Shown here: positions 12,431-24,337 of the stretch, piece by piece
Position numbering within the stretch: position 1 is the first letter of the stretch
How the letters are laid out: each line of letters starts with the position of its first letter
Source: Sipunculus nudus
Lineage: Eukaryota > Annelida > Sipuncula > Golfingiida > Sipunculidae
Assembly (NCBI GenBank): GCA_026874595.1
Contig: CM049311.1
Coordinates: forward strand, 60,142,453 to 60,206,452
Length of the DNA stretch: 64,000 nucleotides
Direction of reading: 5' to 3'
The notes under the pieces: generated by a model
Database searches by the model: none
Told to the model about the DNA's origin: nothing
What the model saw: the letters and a program-made list of their open reading frames with translations, nothing else
Made by a program: the position numbers and the translations under genes

Positions 12431-14161
12431 ATATATATATATATATAAACATATATATATATATATAAACATATATATATATATATAATTTCAGGTTAGT
12501 TATTATCACTCATGATAACAATAACATAGAAGAGCGTCCTTTATCCAAATTCTTACAGCAATCAATATTTTTTACAGTCATATTCGATACAAAGGTTCCT
12601 GAAATGACGCAGCTACATGATAACACTGACGTTGATAATTCATTAGGATTTCATTTCATTTAGGCACGGCTAAGGAAATATACTGAATCTATGAAATTAT
12701 GCATAATTTATAGAAATCTGATAGATTGAGAAAATGCTTGCTGTTGTCATTTTGAGATTCAACATGGAAGTGCAAAAGCACAGATGGTTTTTTCACCTCG
12801 GAGTCCTCTAATGTACGCCCTGCTTTAAGACTTGAGACTTACAAGGTCAAATGGAGTGTCGCCGTATCCGTTCCAAAAGCTGCGACAAACAGTCGGCATC
12901 CACGTGTTTGGCTCGTGAAGGAAGTCCGGATCTTTGATGAAGTGAGACCTTACTTCCCCCATCTCTCCCGATCCCCCATCATCAGCACCATCATCATCGG
13001 CGTCATCTACATCTTCTTCCTCTTTGTCATCCTCGTCTTGAGAAGCCTTCCTCTGTCTCTCCTTTCCTCCTTTGCCTGTAGTAGGTTTTGCGAGGGGTTT
13101 CGGTTTGGCCCACGGGTATGGTTTCCGCGTTTCTGTGGCATCGTTCCAATCTAAGTTTTGCAACTGTGAACTGATTCCTTGTATTTCTGAAAAGAACTGA
13201 TAATTACAGCGAATGCTCGACTATTACTGAAAATAAGTGCATAAACATGTTAAAGGTTGAAAAAGAATGTCTTCCCTCGGTGTTTGAAGAAAATGATTAA
13301 CTGTTACTTAATCTTAGCCAAGGTAAAAGTGGTATAAAGAAGAGGCTCATGAGTAAATGACAAAAAAAATAAATAAAAAATAAAACGGAAATGAAGAATC
13401 TAAATTCAGGCCAGTAAACCTGTTTCATTATGATCATGTTAAAAACATTATATATGTGTGAGGAAACGTCAATACAGATGGTATCCCTTATGCATGAATA
13501 ACGACAAATATACTTTAATTTATAATATATATACACGTCTGATTATATATATATGACATGAGAACTATCACACCTTTAGCAGAGTCACTGGTCGTCCCAG
13601 CCTTGTTGGGGATTATTTGTGTTTCTGTATTGCTGAAAAAAATATATATAAAATTTCAATTAACTTTCGTTCATTTTAAAAATTAAAAAGCTCACTACTC
13701 GGTTAAAATGGTGTAAAATTGATTGTTTGTATAACGACCGGCGTTAAGACGGCTTGAAAAGATTTAGTTACAGACATTTTGAATTTTAACCTTTATATAT
13801 AAAGAGCTGTAATTATTAAGAAAATCTTGCACCACAAAAATTAATGTTCAGTTTACGAAAACTATAAGCATTTTAGGTAAATTTTAACAAATGTGAAATT
13901 CATTTTAATTTAATCAAATTGTCATTATATGACATGACCAAATGCATAGACTGATTTAGAAAACAAAAATAAAATTAGAAACGTTCATATCTCATTGGTA
14001 AATATTGCATATGTGAAGTACATATCATGTAAACAATAGTTAGATGTATTTCCTTGTTTCGTGACTTGAAGTATGTCTTACTTGCTGGGTGATGACGTGA
14101 GTTGAGAATTCAGTGCCTTTTCAGAAAAGACTTTCTTGTCTTCACTTGCTGCATTCAGGAT
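481..14161 (-). CDS. NWD1-like NACHT and WD40 repeat protein, 15 exons, partial at the 5' end
   Basis: Probable intracellular STAND NTPase. Exons, 5' to 3' on the minus strand: 14161-14082, 13632-13574, 13186-12843, 12083-11903, 9474-9389, 8301-8194, 7544-7383, 6435-6318, 6185-4081, 3852-3727, 3421-3345, 2840-2740, 2547-2383, 2031-1896, 623-481. Each is bounded by AG and GT, and all fourteen junction phases agree, leaving one open frame of about 1330 codons. Order: low-complexity acidic N-terminus, DUF4062 (about residues 210-430), NACHT (about 600-900), winged-helix/helical region, WD40 blades (from about 1150). The stretch containing KHGLSEVELEDILS and DDLVLKDIYRD closely resembles the post-NACHT region of vertebrate NWD1 as I remember it. 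No initiator exon was found; a 26-bp candidate exon at 15237-15262 would splice in frame but is very weak. The symbol is left empty because orthology to NWD1 versus NWD2 cannot be decided here. Confidence 0.9.
4081..6185 (-). CDS. NWD1-like gene: 2.1-kb NACHT exon
   Basis: Single 2105-bp exon, acceptor taattttag, donor CAAG|GTAAAC. The NACHT P-loop region (5457-5434) reads GSEKSNGS and lacks the invariant GK[ST] lysine. The Walker B strand at about 5172-5142 is LLVIIDSIDQVL, with intact acidic residues, followed by WWLPAELPPNVHVIITTS, the usual sensor strand of NWD1-type NACHT domains. Downstream are the conserved helical segments LGYLALAKHGLSEVELED and LKDIYRD. A short acidic insert (EEEDDEDD) sits near the start. 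The exon is open for its whole length, so the degenerate P-loop is not part of an obviously decayed pseudogene. ATP binding is doubtful by inference. Confidence 0.93.
6318..12083 (-). CDS. NWD1-like gene: DUF4062 exons
   Basis: Five exons (12083-11903, 9474-9389, 8301-8194, 7544-7383, 6435-6318) join to form the DUF4062 domain seen at the N-terminus of NWD1, TEP1 and NPHP3-type STAND proteins. Visible hallmarks in order: LYLSSNTADMKAERDAV (family: hhSSTF.DM..ER), VDLRSGPG (family: VDLRWG), NFLGLIGERLGPTRIP (family: FV.LLG..YG...IP) and WYKLDTN (family: W...DEN). SSNTADMK is created by splicing between 11903 and 9474, which confirms that join. Domain continuation (ILVEEINQAL) lies at the start of the following NACHT exon. 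Intron lengths range from 0.6 to 2.4 kb, and repeats fill the introns. Confidence 0.9.
6755..6813. repeat. (AT)n microsatellite
   Basis: Uninterrupted TA dinucleotides in an intron of the NWD1-like gene. Confidence 0.98.
8461..9012. repeat. Bivalve-style repeat ending in GGACGGACAGACGGACGG
   Basis: In an intron of the NWD1-like gene. Three related subunits of about 125-130 bp (ATATGCGTGGATT / ATATGCATGGATT / ATATGCGTGG) are followed by a GACGGA-rich stretch and ACTCCCGTCATATGACGCGGGCGG. The left edge has ATACGCCCGTCATGA, a partial mirror of the right edge. Confidence 0.7.
12158..12487. repeat. (AT)n microsatellites
   Basis: (AT)n at 12158-12216 and 12370-12426, then three ATATAAAC-interrupted units to 12487, separated by unique sequence. 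Located in an intron of the NWD1-like gene. Frames of IYIYIY residues through it are artefacts. Confidence 0.97.
12843..13186 (-). CDS. NWD1-like gene: acidic N-terminal linker exon
   Basis: Exon of 344 bp beginning after the acceptor cttttcag and ending at CTT|GTAAGT. It encodes a Lys/Pro-rich stretch (KPYPWAKPKPLAKP), then a very acidic run (DEDDKEEEDVDDADDDGADD), then a more ordinary Trp/Phe-containing segment (SFWNGYGDTPFDL). The two small upstream exons (14161-14082 and 13632-13574) are polar and Ser/Thr-rich with no recognisable domain. This acidic, presumably disordered extension precedes the DUF4062 domain and is not a feature I associate with vertebrate NWD1. Splice phases on both sides match, so the exon is well supported although its function is unknown. 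Confidence 0.8.
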
Positions 14162-14700
14162 CTTTAATAAAAATTAAACAGTTGTTACTAATGTACACAG
14201 AGGAGCGGAGAACCAATTCAGAAAATATTGCGCAATTAAAACCGTTTTGATTATTTAGGGTACCAAATACCATATGAGATTATCAGTGACACTCAAGTAA
14301 TTATGTCTCTGAAGTTCCTTTTTATTCTCAAATAAAATGCCTAAAACAGAAAATCATAAGATAAGTCAGCGTGATATTAAACGGTCTGTCCAACCAATAT
14401 TTGCGGATTTATTGTTGCCGATATTATGGGATGCCAAATTCTGTTAAAAATGTGACCATGGCATACCAGTGTAAGCACTACGGCGATACTGATAACGAAA
14501 ATTTTAACTCACAATTATTTTACATAAGATGACGTCCTCTGCCTGACGCCTGCATTTAGGGTAAGATGTAACACAATTAATCAACGTCTGTACCAAATAT
14601 TCTTGACAAGAGGTGCGACCGGACCACTTGAAAAGTTCCGGTCGACAATTTCGGTCTTGTACGGACTGGACCGCCATCACAAATTACCGGACCGCTTATC

Positions 14701-15016
14701 CAGGGGCGTAGCCAAAGGGGTGGGGGCACAGGGGGCAATGCCCCCCCCCCCTCAACAAACAATCGCATACAGTTTTCCCCGTCCTCCCGGAATTCACTTT
14801 GTTTAATTATGATTTAATTATCTAAAACACAATCAAGAAATTCCTGCCCCAAGTATCCGCACATTTGGGACTTATTTCAATATACAGCATTAAACCTTCA
14901 GTAACTGATGTATTGTTATTTATTGATAATTCTACATTTCATTAGGTTTGATCCTGCAAACATTTTTACTCATCTTGCACAACAGATCTTTCTAATTAGA
15001 ATTAAAACATGTGAGG

Positions 15017-15049
<33 letters not shown>

Positions 15050-15100
15050 TGCATTAACCACCTATTTCAGCCCCCTCCATCAATCCTGGCTACGCCCCTG
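14701..15100. mobile_element. 400-bp CAGGGGCGTAGCC MITE
   Basis: Begins CAGGGGCGTAGCC and ends GGCTACGCCCCTG, with an internal (AT)n. Flanks GCTTATC and GCTCATC differ at one base, consistent with a target duplication. A degenerate left end of the same type (AGAGGTGTAGCCAAGATG followed by a G run) is visible near 6675-6712. Confidence 0.8.
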
Positions 15101-18100
15101 GCTCATCCATGGACCGGTCCGCACCGCTCTTCCCAATTCTTAAAGCTTTAAGCTTAACAGATGATTGTATAGATTTTTTAAACCTATAAATCTTGTAATG
15201 ATCATGGTGTAATTAACTCCTCACAGAAAGACTTACGTACAATGTATTAAAAGCAAAATCAACTGCAACAGTATAATTATATGCGTGTATTATTTTATAC
15301 GTTTTTTGTCTGGGTATACCAATAAACTGTCATTTTTTTGTTATGACTTATGACTGAAGTGAGTCAGCTACTTGACCGGACGGCCTGTATACAGGTGAAC
15401 CGGACCACGACCGGTGATCGACTGAAACACTAGCGGGTCGTCCGGTCACTTTTAATTAAGTCAGTTATGAACTTTATTTTCTCAAATGTTAAAATGGTTA
15501 ACTGATTTTAATAACTAAACAATAACTGCCAAGGAATCGGATTCAGTCACATGACACTCTAATAAATATGAGAAATATGTTATGAGTTATGAGAAATAGC
15601 CAGGGATTTCGTCAAATCAGGGAACCGTAAGGAAATTCGATTGTTCCAACAAATTCGCTATATTTTGTCTCATGTTCAAAAGCGTATTTACTAGTTGGTT
15701 TGCCTGCATGTGATAGATTAATGATGAGGAAATTGGTGGGGGGAAAATCATGGATTTATGGAATACGTCAGGGAAATTGAAGGTAAAATTCATTAAAACT
15801 ACATTTCTCTTGATTTACATACACATACAAATATACACGTTGCTTCGTGTGCCGGGCAGGTACCCGGGTTTTGTATATATTTGTGATATGTGCAGTTTTT
15901 CTGTGTCTACTCCCTTGATCTCCATGACCTCAAAAGTCTAAGCACTACATGACCTCTGGTCTGTATATTCTTGTCTAGTGATGCGGGACTTTGCTCTTAT
16001 TATAACCAGTCAGGCGTGCCCTTATCAAGCGCAAAGATTTCTCTACCATAAGAACTCGTGACGCATCAAACCATGTTTTGCGATATAATGTGCAAGAGAC
16101 ACCACAAAGAAGGCAACAATCATGCCTCGGCACACTCATCATGTAATAAAGAATCATGATGCCGCTGGTCACAAAGGCGTGACGAGCTACCAAACTGTCA
16201 CCCCTCCCCTTTTCATGGCAGTCACGTAGGGGCCGGCATGGCAGACCTATATACTGTTCTCACCATCACGAACTATACCGGAGTTACAACCCGCAAAATA
16301 AACCTGCGCGGTCCAAACGTGTAAACACTGATGGCAAACATGTCGTGGGACCCGCAGTTTTGACTGTATGTGTTCAGAAGTTACAGTAATATACAACGTT
16401 CAGCATCATCTCGGAGCTCCCCCCCCCCTATCTGATTTTATCATATGTTATATACCGCACAAACCACCTAACATTGAGCCCTCGTGAATACGGTATGTAC
16501 GAACAGGTGGGCACGTCTAGAAGAATGAACCTGGCAAAATAAACAGTAATATGAACAAACCATAGCGGATACTGCTTAAACCTGCCAATTTACCTTCAGC
16601 AGACGACACACCGGAAACAAATGGATAAGAGAAATATGTGATATATGTGTTGGACAAATATATGCTGAGGATTGTAAAGGCACTCAATTGTTTCCTCGCA
16701 GATATTACATTCCATGATGGGTCCTTCAGACAGAGGTAAGATTATTTTTTCATTATATTATTTGAATTTAGTTGTTCATTGACGAAGAGCTAAACTTATA
16801 AACTATAAACTGTTTTATTTTACATGGATTGCATAACTAATTTTGATAACTAATACAAGGCACTCTCAATGGCTTGAATGATATCGATGAAGTAAATAGG
16901 CTATATATTGATTAATAATAAAGGGCATACATTCGGATCTTGTTCGCGAACGCTCTCAATCAACATCGGGATTCGATGATTTATTTTTACATTATGAACT
17001 ATATAAAAGTCTGGATACAGTTTTAAATTATAAAGATATTTCATTAAAAAAGTTTTAAAAAAGTATCCTATATTATGATAAATATGCCTATTCAATATTC
17101 GGTAATCTATAGGTGTCGTCATTCTAGGATGATATCGGTTTAGGCTACTAGAAGGTGTTGCTGCTAGTTAGTTCGTGCCTACAGTGTTCAAGTATGACTG
17201 TGAGCGGGGGATACATTGGCAGTTCGAAAGTTTGCTCAAAGTGATTAGAGTAATCTTTGCTAATCAGTCACGTCACACCTGACGCGTGTCCCGGCGCGGT
17301 GGTCCATGACCTAATTACCGATGACCAGCCACTCGGAACAGTAAGCTCCGCCTACTTCTGTTTGACAGTTCTTGAGATGTCATTTCATGTTAAAATTTCG
17401 TCTTTTTCACCATGACAAACTATTTAATTTTCAATTTTGATTATCGAAACTAATTCAGATCAGAATATATAATGAAAATATACGACCGACACTTCGCTGA
17501 TATTCCTGTTTTCCGTTGAAAACGAGATTACTCTTGCATGCCAAACAGTTTTTTGCCATTTTCTCAAAACAACAATTCAACAGACTGCACGGTCGGTCTT
17601 CGGCGCGATATTTCTCAAAAACCACCACAAGCAGAGTTTTCAAATTTTGCATATAGGTAAATTGACATGTAATCTAAAATGCGTTTTTTTTTCTTTTTTT
17701 TTCGTTATCTGTTTTAGTTTAGTAGTTATACACATTTAAAAAAATATGCATTGTTTGTATCATAATTTTTTTTAAATTGAAAATTCAATTGGAAAAAAGA
17801 TTATAAACACACAATAAAAAAACCTGGAGATATTTGTATGTACTTCCATGTGATACTATTTTTACATACATACTCTTTGCCAATTGTGAGATATATCGCG
17901 TTAAAAAAAACATAAAACAAATAATTTAAAGTTTAAAATCTTCAAAGGAAAATTGGAGACAATGTTCATATATATCTCATCCAACTGCAGATATTCTAAG
18001 GATTTCAAATATGTATATATCATTGTGGCTAAAATTCATTTTAATATGAAGCTTCTAAAGCTTAATTAAACCAAGTTTGTTTGACGATCATGAGACCTTA

Positions 18101-20149
18101 ATCACATACATGTCTCTGGAACAAAGCACACGGGTAATTACGTTAGGTCTGAGGCTGCACAAGGCGCTCATAAGTGGAACGTTCACCGCGGGAATCGATA
18201 GGTAGCCGCTAACATTCTGAACATTCCCATTAAATATCCATTTTTGCAAGAGACAATAAACCATGCTAACTGTGAGGATAACTCCGCCCATGGACAAAAA
18301 TCCATTTATTGAGATTGGGCCCCCCATTAAGACAGTCTAGAAAGTTCGGATATCATCTTATAAATCATTATCTGTCCAATGTATGTGTGATAATTAACTT
18401 TTTATATGCATAAACGTCTTCTTCTTTTTTTTCCAAAATATGTTCCGTCCTGTCTATAGATATATTCCCTCTTTGCTATGCATAATTGTGTAATTAAATG
18501 TTAATTGTAACATGTTTTTGCCGGCGTAAATAGGTCTGTTTGTATATTATGAACGGATTTTAATGACACTACATCCATTGAAGAATCACCATGCATCGAG
18601 ACCCAGAGAGGTTTAAAAGGATTCTTATCATTGTGAGATGTGACAATTTATTGCTTGACCCGGCCAGGGTCATAATTTCCGAACAGGGGACCACCACCCC
18701 ACCCCCACCCCCTCACATACATACATTCACCAGTATAAGGGAACACCTTAAATGATAATTTCCGAACAGGGGACCACCACCCCACCCCCACCCCCTCACA
18801 TACACACTTTTTTTCAGCCGCCGCAACATTTCTGGGGGTCCCAGGCCATTTTTGCGGACTGCATGGACCCATTTTCCGGATATGTTTTTTTTTTAGGTTT
18901 TGTCATTTGCCCCGAGGGTTGGACCCCCCCCCCCCCCCGCCCCTTTTCCTAAATCCTTGATCCGCTCCTATGCGTTGATAAATTTGGTGAAGTGGGTCTC
19001 TTAAAACCGAGATATAAGAAAAATAACAATATGATGAAAAGCGGCTGCCTTTGCGGACTTCTAAAGGTTTTATTCCCAATTATCTTTTTATTATTACCCT
19101 TATATTAAATATCTGACTGTCAAATAGACTCTGTCAGGGGGTAGACTACTGTGTATACGTAAATTTTGGCGTAAGACATTAAATCTCATCAAGATAGTTA
19201 AACTTGGATAGGATCCTGGCAATAACGCAATTCACCTTCGTTTCTTTTTCTTTGGGGGGGGGGGGAGGGTATTAATGAAACCCTTGACATAAAATAATGG
19301 GCCTGATGGCTCAGGATAAAATGTCTGTGAGCAAAATGCCACAGTCTCTTATGTCCACGGACAGAAGAAGGGGCGGATTTCGAGTGGGCAGGGGCGCGCC
19401 ACATCTTTTTCGACCTTTAAACTGGGTAATCGAATAATATATACTTAATATCGAAAAGAAGCAACAAAATATGCGTTTGGTGCCGTTTTGTAACTATACA
19501 TTTGCATGCAAGTGTTATATTTAAATTCTACTTCACTTCCCGGCAAACTCGTGTACTTGTGTCAGGTTGATTAGCCTCCAAATTCTAAGATCCTGAAAAT
19601 GATCCACAGTTCAGGATGCCCACGATCAATATGTGATAGGACACGGACATAGGCAGATGCCACAAAACATAAATACATTAAGCTACTAATGTCATAGAAC
19701 GTGATGTCCAAAAACAATATATTGCAGGGCATAAGGTCTACTGGACAAATGACACAAAATATCTTTGGTCACAAGTTTTCCACATAGAGGTGGAATTATC
19801 CAGGTGTGACATGTTGTGATGACGTCAGAACGATTCGTTTAATATAAGTCATTTAGAGATTTTACCATTTTACCATGATGGCCTCCAGCTGCGAAATTCC
19901 ACGTATTTAATCACTGACTCAGACCCTGACGTTACACATGCGACAGATTTCCAACATCGGATGTCCCTATACAAGCAGTTGCTGACCTAGTCAAATTCAT
20001 CGGCTTGGCCACATGACCAGAACACTTTCAGCGTAACCTCAAAGGTCGATATACAGATATGTTATTTGTACAGGTGTTCATAATACCTTAGGCGTTTGAC
20101 CCTGTCATCTTTAGAATTTCATAGCCAGGGTATTGTTCTTTTGCTGCTA
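15101..20149. other. No supported gene
   Basis: Upstream of the NWD1-like gene. Contains a C+G-richer stretch with several CpGs at about 17200-17370 that could be a promoter, a 34-bp segment with good splice sites (16702-16735), and the repeat fragments at 18.6-18.96 kb. A 79-codon minus frame at 18088-18327 has a hydrophobic segment (GGVILTVSMVYCLL) but no recognisable family or splice context. Confidence 0.5.
18670..18806. repeat. Tandem duplication, period about 83 bp
   Basis: ATAATTTCCGAACAGGGGACC plus the following CCACCCC-rich tract occurs at 18670 and again at 18753. Adjacent to the right end of a CAGGGGCGGATCC-type element fragment. Confidence 0.75.
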
Positions 20150-21540
20150 ACGTAAAGAGACATAATCTGGAGCAATATTTTGTCTATTCTTTCACACTAT
20201 CAGTACAGTATTGCTTTATGTATTATACGAAAGTTTCCAAACAAAACCACCTCAGCACACAATCTCAGTAACTCCTACATGGGTATTTAACCTGTTACGG
20301 AACCTAATATAGACAGATCACGTATGCGTGATGAACACAAATTCTGTAACTGAGATAAAAAAAATCAGATTCTGTAACACTAGGCAGCGTGAAATGTCTA
20401 GGGGAATGAATCAAGAAGTCAGTGTTTTTTTGTTAACAAATAACTATAATTTATTCTAAAACAACCCTAACATTACAGTACACTAAATCAATACAATTAT
20501 ACAGTAACACAGATGTATAGCAACAATTCAATACAATCACACAGAAAAATAAACAATGTGCACAGTACCTGGATACCAACACCGTCACAAGGATAAGTTC
20601 TTTAAATGTATACTCTCGGAGAATGACAGTCCAGTGTAAAGCTCTCGTAACAATCCAGAAAGTAAACTGAAGTCCAAATGCATAAAATCCAGGAGAAAGT
20701 CTCAGAAAATCTATAATTGCCGCATTCGTCAGATAAGGTCTTAGAAACTGACACACGCTTCTGAGTCCGCTGGAATCTGCTCTGCTCTCTCTGTCCTCTT
20801 CTAAAACACAGCCCCTTTATATACCTTCACACCTCAAGCCGAGAATTTTCCACTTCTCGAACAGTCTTAAGGATCCTACATAACACAGTAAACACGCGTT
20901 TCAGGAATTCTCTAGAAAACATCGCCGTGTGTATCCCTACATACCAGGGTCATCACTCGGCCAGGCGTGAAAACCCAAGGCTAACATTACAACGAGAGTT
21001 CAACCAAACGGCTGGGCGAGGGTGTAACAACAGGAGTTACGCCCGTGTCACACAATAAAAAGAACACCTGTAACAAACCCCTTCATGTCTTCTGATATAT
21101 CTCTGCTGGATGACTTTACGGTCCATCGGCCGAATGTAAATTCATTGTAGAACCTTTTGCAAAAGATTTGTGCGATACGTCCATGGCCTCAGCTAAAATG
21201 ACACGCGCAGCACAGTGAGACCCCGTGTATCGGGCCCCTCAGTCACCAAAACACGCGATGTTTTAGCCAGCGGGAACATGTATTACATTTTTGAGGCCAA
21301 GTCAGCCAGGGCATCTCCTGATTGACAGGTGCTGTAGCCCGGGCACTGTACACAACCCCAAACGCTGTATTTATGTTGACCCCTGTGATCGCGCCCGGTC
21401 CACTATTTTTAACACTCGTCTACAGGAGTAAGCCATAAGCCATCGGTTTCAGAGCAATATTTTGGCAGGTACCAAGTTATTTAAAAGAGAAGACAATAAT
21501 TCATTATGCCTTATAGGTGATAAGGCCCCTTTAAAATCAG
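20150..21540 (+). repeat. Dispersed repeat, interrupted copy
   Basis: 20150-20290 and 21220-21540 match the two halves of 55130-55620 (shared text: GAGCAATATT, CACACCAT/CACACTAT, GGGCATCTC, TGTGATC.CGCCC, CACTATTTTTAACACTC, AGGAGTAAGC). The interruption contains the probable solo LTR. Confidence 0.7.
20431..21054 (-). mobile_element. Probable solo LTR
   Basis: Read on the minus strand it starts TGTGTGACACGGGCG, has a TATA box (GTATATAAAGGGGCTG, near 20812-20827), a purine-rich segment, then AATAAA near its end and terminates GTTAACA. This is the U3-R-U5 order of an LTR. It lies within the interrupted copy of a dispersed repeat (20150-20290 and 21220-21540), as expected for an insertion. No exact target duplication was found. 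Confidence 0.5.
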
Positions 21541-22373
21541 CGATCCTGGAATATAAATGTGTTTTACGTACATCTCAGTAAGGTAAAACTAAGTAGAGTG
21601 AGTTGTCAAGTACAGACTGAAAGATTATGTTGCTGTAAAGGCATCACATACACTGTAGGAAGGGGACATGTGAATCTGTAAAGGATTACACTCAATGTTC
21701 AGCTGTATACAGTATATATACTGTGTATACACACATCACTGACAACAGGGACAGATGATAAAGTGATGGTTCTAGCTGACATGCGCAATCAGTGGCGTCA
21801 ATTTACTTTCAAGAGTGGGGGGGGGGGGGGGGATGACTCACAGGTGTTTTAGGGTATTCAACATTGGGACAACCTCTTTATAAAACACACACACAAACAC
21901 ACACATATATATACTGTTATCGTCTGTGTGGCACATTTAAAATACATATATATTCGAATTAAGTATAGGTTTTAAAAAATAAATTATTAGGTATAAGGTT
22001 TCGAAAAATAAGGTATTATGTTTCCAGTATATGTTAATTTCTAAACAAAATTAAGATATAAATCATTTAATGGTTTATTCAGAAATGGATCCAAATTGAT
22101 TATTCTAATTATTGATATATTTAATTTCCAATTAATAAATATTATTCTCTCAATATCAGGGGTGATGATTACATTGACCATCCCCCCTTTCTAAAATGTG
22201 TGCGGGATATAGACTCCCGCGACCCCACCCCGCGGTATATATATACCCCCCACCCCCACCCCCGTATGGTCGCCCCTGTGCACAGTCATGGATTTGAATG
22301 ATGCAACATTTGAACTTGAATTACAAAGCATAGTAACACATATTTTACAAGTGACTCCATTCTGTTTTCAAAG

Positions 22374-24333
22374 ATACCAAAGACGCGTAATACTTGTACC
22401 AATAAATGCTGCCAGGCTGCACAGGGAGTACGTACATACACTGGTAACAGAAGGCAGAAGAGCGGAAGAGCGGGAGGAGATCCGCGCGGGGGAGGAAAGT
22501 GGAAATTGAGAGAGGGTCCGGGTCGTAACAATTCATTCAATAAGGTCATCCTTGTTCACTAAAAATGTATAACTTTGATTTATTTGATATAGGTAATCGA
22601 AAGAAGAGACAGCGTCGCCCACCGAGAAAACCCTCCAAGCCGTCAGTAACGCCCAGGATCATGCCTAGCTGGAATACTGCTATCCCAGAGCCCAGGATAC
22701 CTCACCCGGTGACCATACGCCCCACACACGCCCCGCCCCGCGGGGTCACCAAGGGAAACATGGCCACAACGGCCCTGTCCCCTGGTGGAGAAACAGATGC
22801 GCCGGCCATGGGAAAAACGGAAATCCTTATCATCGGTACGTTATTTGTTACATTAATACCAATTAAATTTAATTCTGTTTAAAATGATTGTTGAAATACA
22901 CACACATTTGTGTGTAACAGTCGTTTTAAATTTATACAATGAAAAATAAAATCCAGAAGGGTGTATACTGAAAGCATGACTGTAGACTTAACCGAATAAA
23001 CCACGTAAATACATAATATACATGCCATGCAACACCAAGTGTATTTTTAAGAGGATCATGAAATAAAGAATAAACTTTTAAATACAGTATTGGTCCAGAA
23101 TTGCCATATATTGTGTTTTTTGCAAGTTGTTATTTCATATTATTTTGGCGAGTTGGGATCTACACAAACTGGTGATTCCCCAATCACTCCGCCCATAAGC
23201 GCCGTCTGTGATGAATCACTGGCATTAATTATGATTTTACCTTTCAGGTGGTTCAATCGGAATAGGGGTATCGTTACTGTTTATCGTGATGGCGGCCGTA
23301 GGATGCTGGTTGTTCTGGTATGATTCTTATTTTATACCCGATTCATCCTGTGTACTATTTTTCTATAGAAATGAACTTGACCAATGGGTAACTAGGGAGC
23401 CAGATGTATCTGATGTTACAAATATTCTTAAATTGCAAATGAGAACATTTATCATTATTTGTTAAAAATGTCAGGAGAAAAGGTAAATATTCAAACCTTA
23501 CATAGAGAATATTTGATTACATCTCTTGGTCAATTTTAAAGTTAGATATAATTAAACATGGCACGTTGTTACTTTTGAAATGTACATTAATTATTCGTAG
23601 GAGGAGACGACATCTGAAGCCCTCCAAGAAGCATGCTGCGGCGCCGGTTTCTCATAATATATATCATGACCCGAACATAGGTAACAGGCAAGGTCCACCG
23701 TTGCCCCAGGATAATCCCACATATATGTCACGTGATATGAATAAGAAAAAGGGCGGGAAAGGCAAGTCATGTGTCAAGCCCTTGCCTCCCACTCCTCCAC
23801 GGTCGCGCAAGAATGAATCCGAATATGGGAAACAGAACGGAAATATTACAGCAAATAACCACGGCAAATCCAATTATTATACGCAACTAACTGAAGGGTC
23901 AGTTGCTCATCCATATGATGGTTTGGAGAAACCAAAAGCTGCACATGAAGATGTCAGGAATAGTCCTGCAGGCGGCTCTCTAAGCAGGTATGACGCTGCA
24001 ACATTTCCATGTCCCGGAAAGCTCGAGTCTGAGACTGGTTCACAGTACCTGAATCACATTGATCAAAGGCCCAAGAAGACTGTCACTTTTAAAACAAACT
24101 TGGATCATATCATCGAAGAGGATAACATTTCAACAGAACAACCGTCGGGTGATGCACTAGTTCCTGTTGCTGCTACGTCCACTGATGGGGCTTCATATTA
24201 CGTCGAACCGGACGGACCAGGAGTGCCCTCTAACAGAGCTTATGCAAATCACATCACGTCAAGCCATGGTTCCAGTAAAGAAAGGTATAACAGAGACATA
24301 ACAGGCAGACCTTATCTACAGATTATTCCATAA
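22374..24333 (+). CDS. Unrecognised single-pass transmembrane protein with NPxY tail, last four exons
   Basis: Exons 22374-22443, 22593-22835, 23248-23317 and 23601-24333 (TAA at 24331-24333); GT-AG sites and phases agree throughout. The first exon is the least certain. It encodes a short Cys segment (NTCTNKCCQAAQG). The second starts with a basic run (NRKKRQRRPPRK, furin-like in appearance) and is then a Pro/Thr-rich stalk. The third supplies the membrane segment IIGGSIGIGVSLLFIVMAAV followed by GCWLFW, and the fourth begins RRRHLKPSKKH, a stop-transfer sequence. The cytoplasmic tail of about 240 residues has PPLPQDNPTYMSRD (an NPxY motif), PLPPTPPRS (a possible SH3 ligand) and several other tyrosines. 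Type I topology is inferred. No signal peptide or upstream exon was found, and I do not recognise the family. Confidence 0.75.
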
Positions 24334-24337
24334 ATAA
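24332..24337 (+). promoter_or_regulatory. Candidate polyadenylation signal AATAAA
   Basis: AATAAA overlaps the last two bases of the stop codon of the membrane-protein gene. Its placement at the stop is unusually close, so the real signal may lie farther downstream. Confidence 0.35.

Noticed and set aside
20451-20756. 101-codon minus frame with hydrophobic stretches
   Set aside because: It lies inside the probable solo LTR, downstream of its TATA box, and resembles no retroelement protein.
22288-22549. Overlapping 60-87 codon frames on both strands
   Set aside because: The splice-bounded 22374-22443 segment in a third frame joins in phase to the membrane-protein exons and explains the region better.
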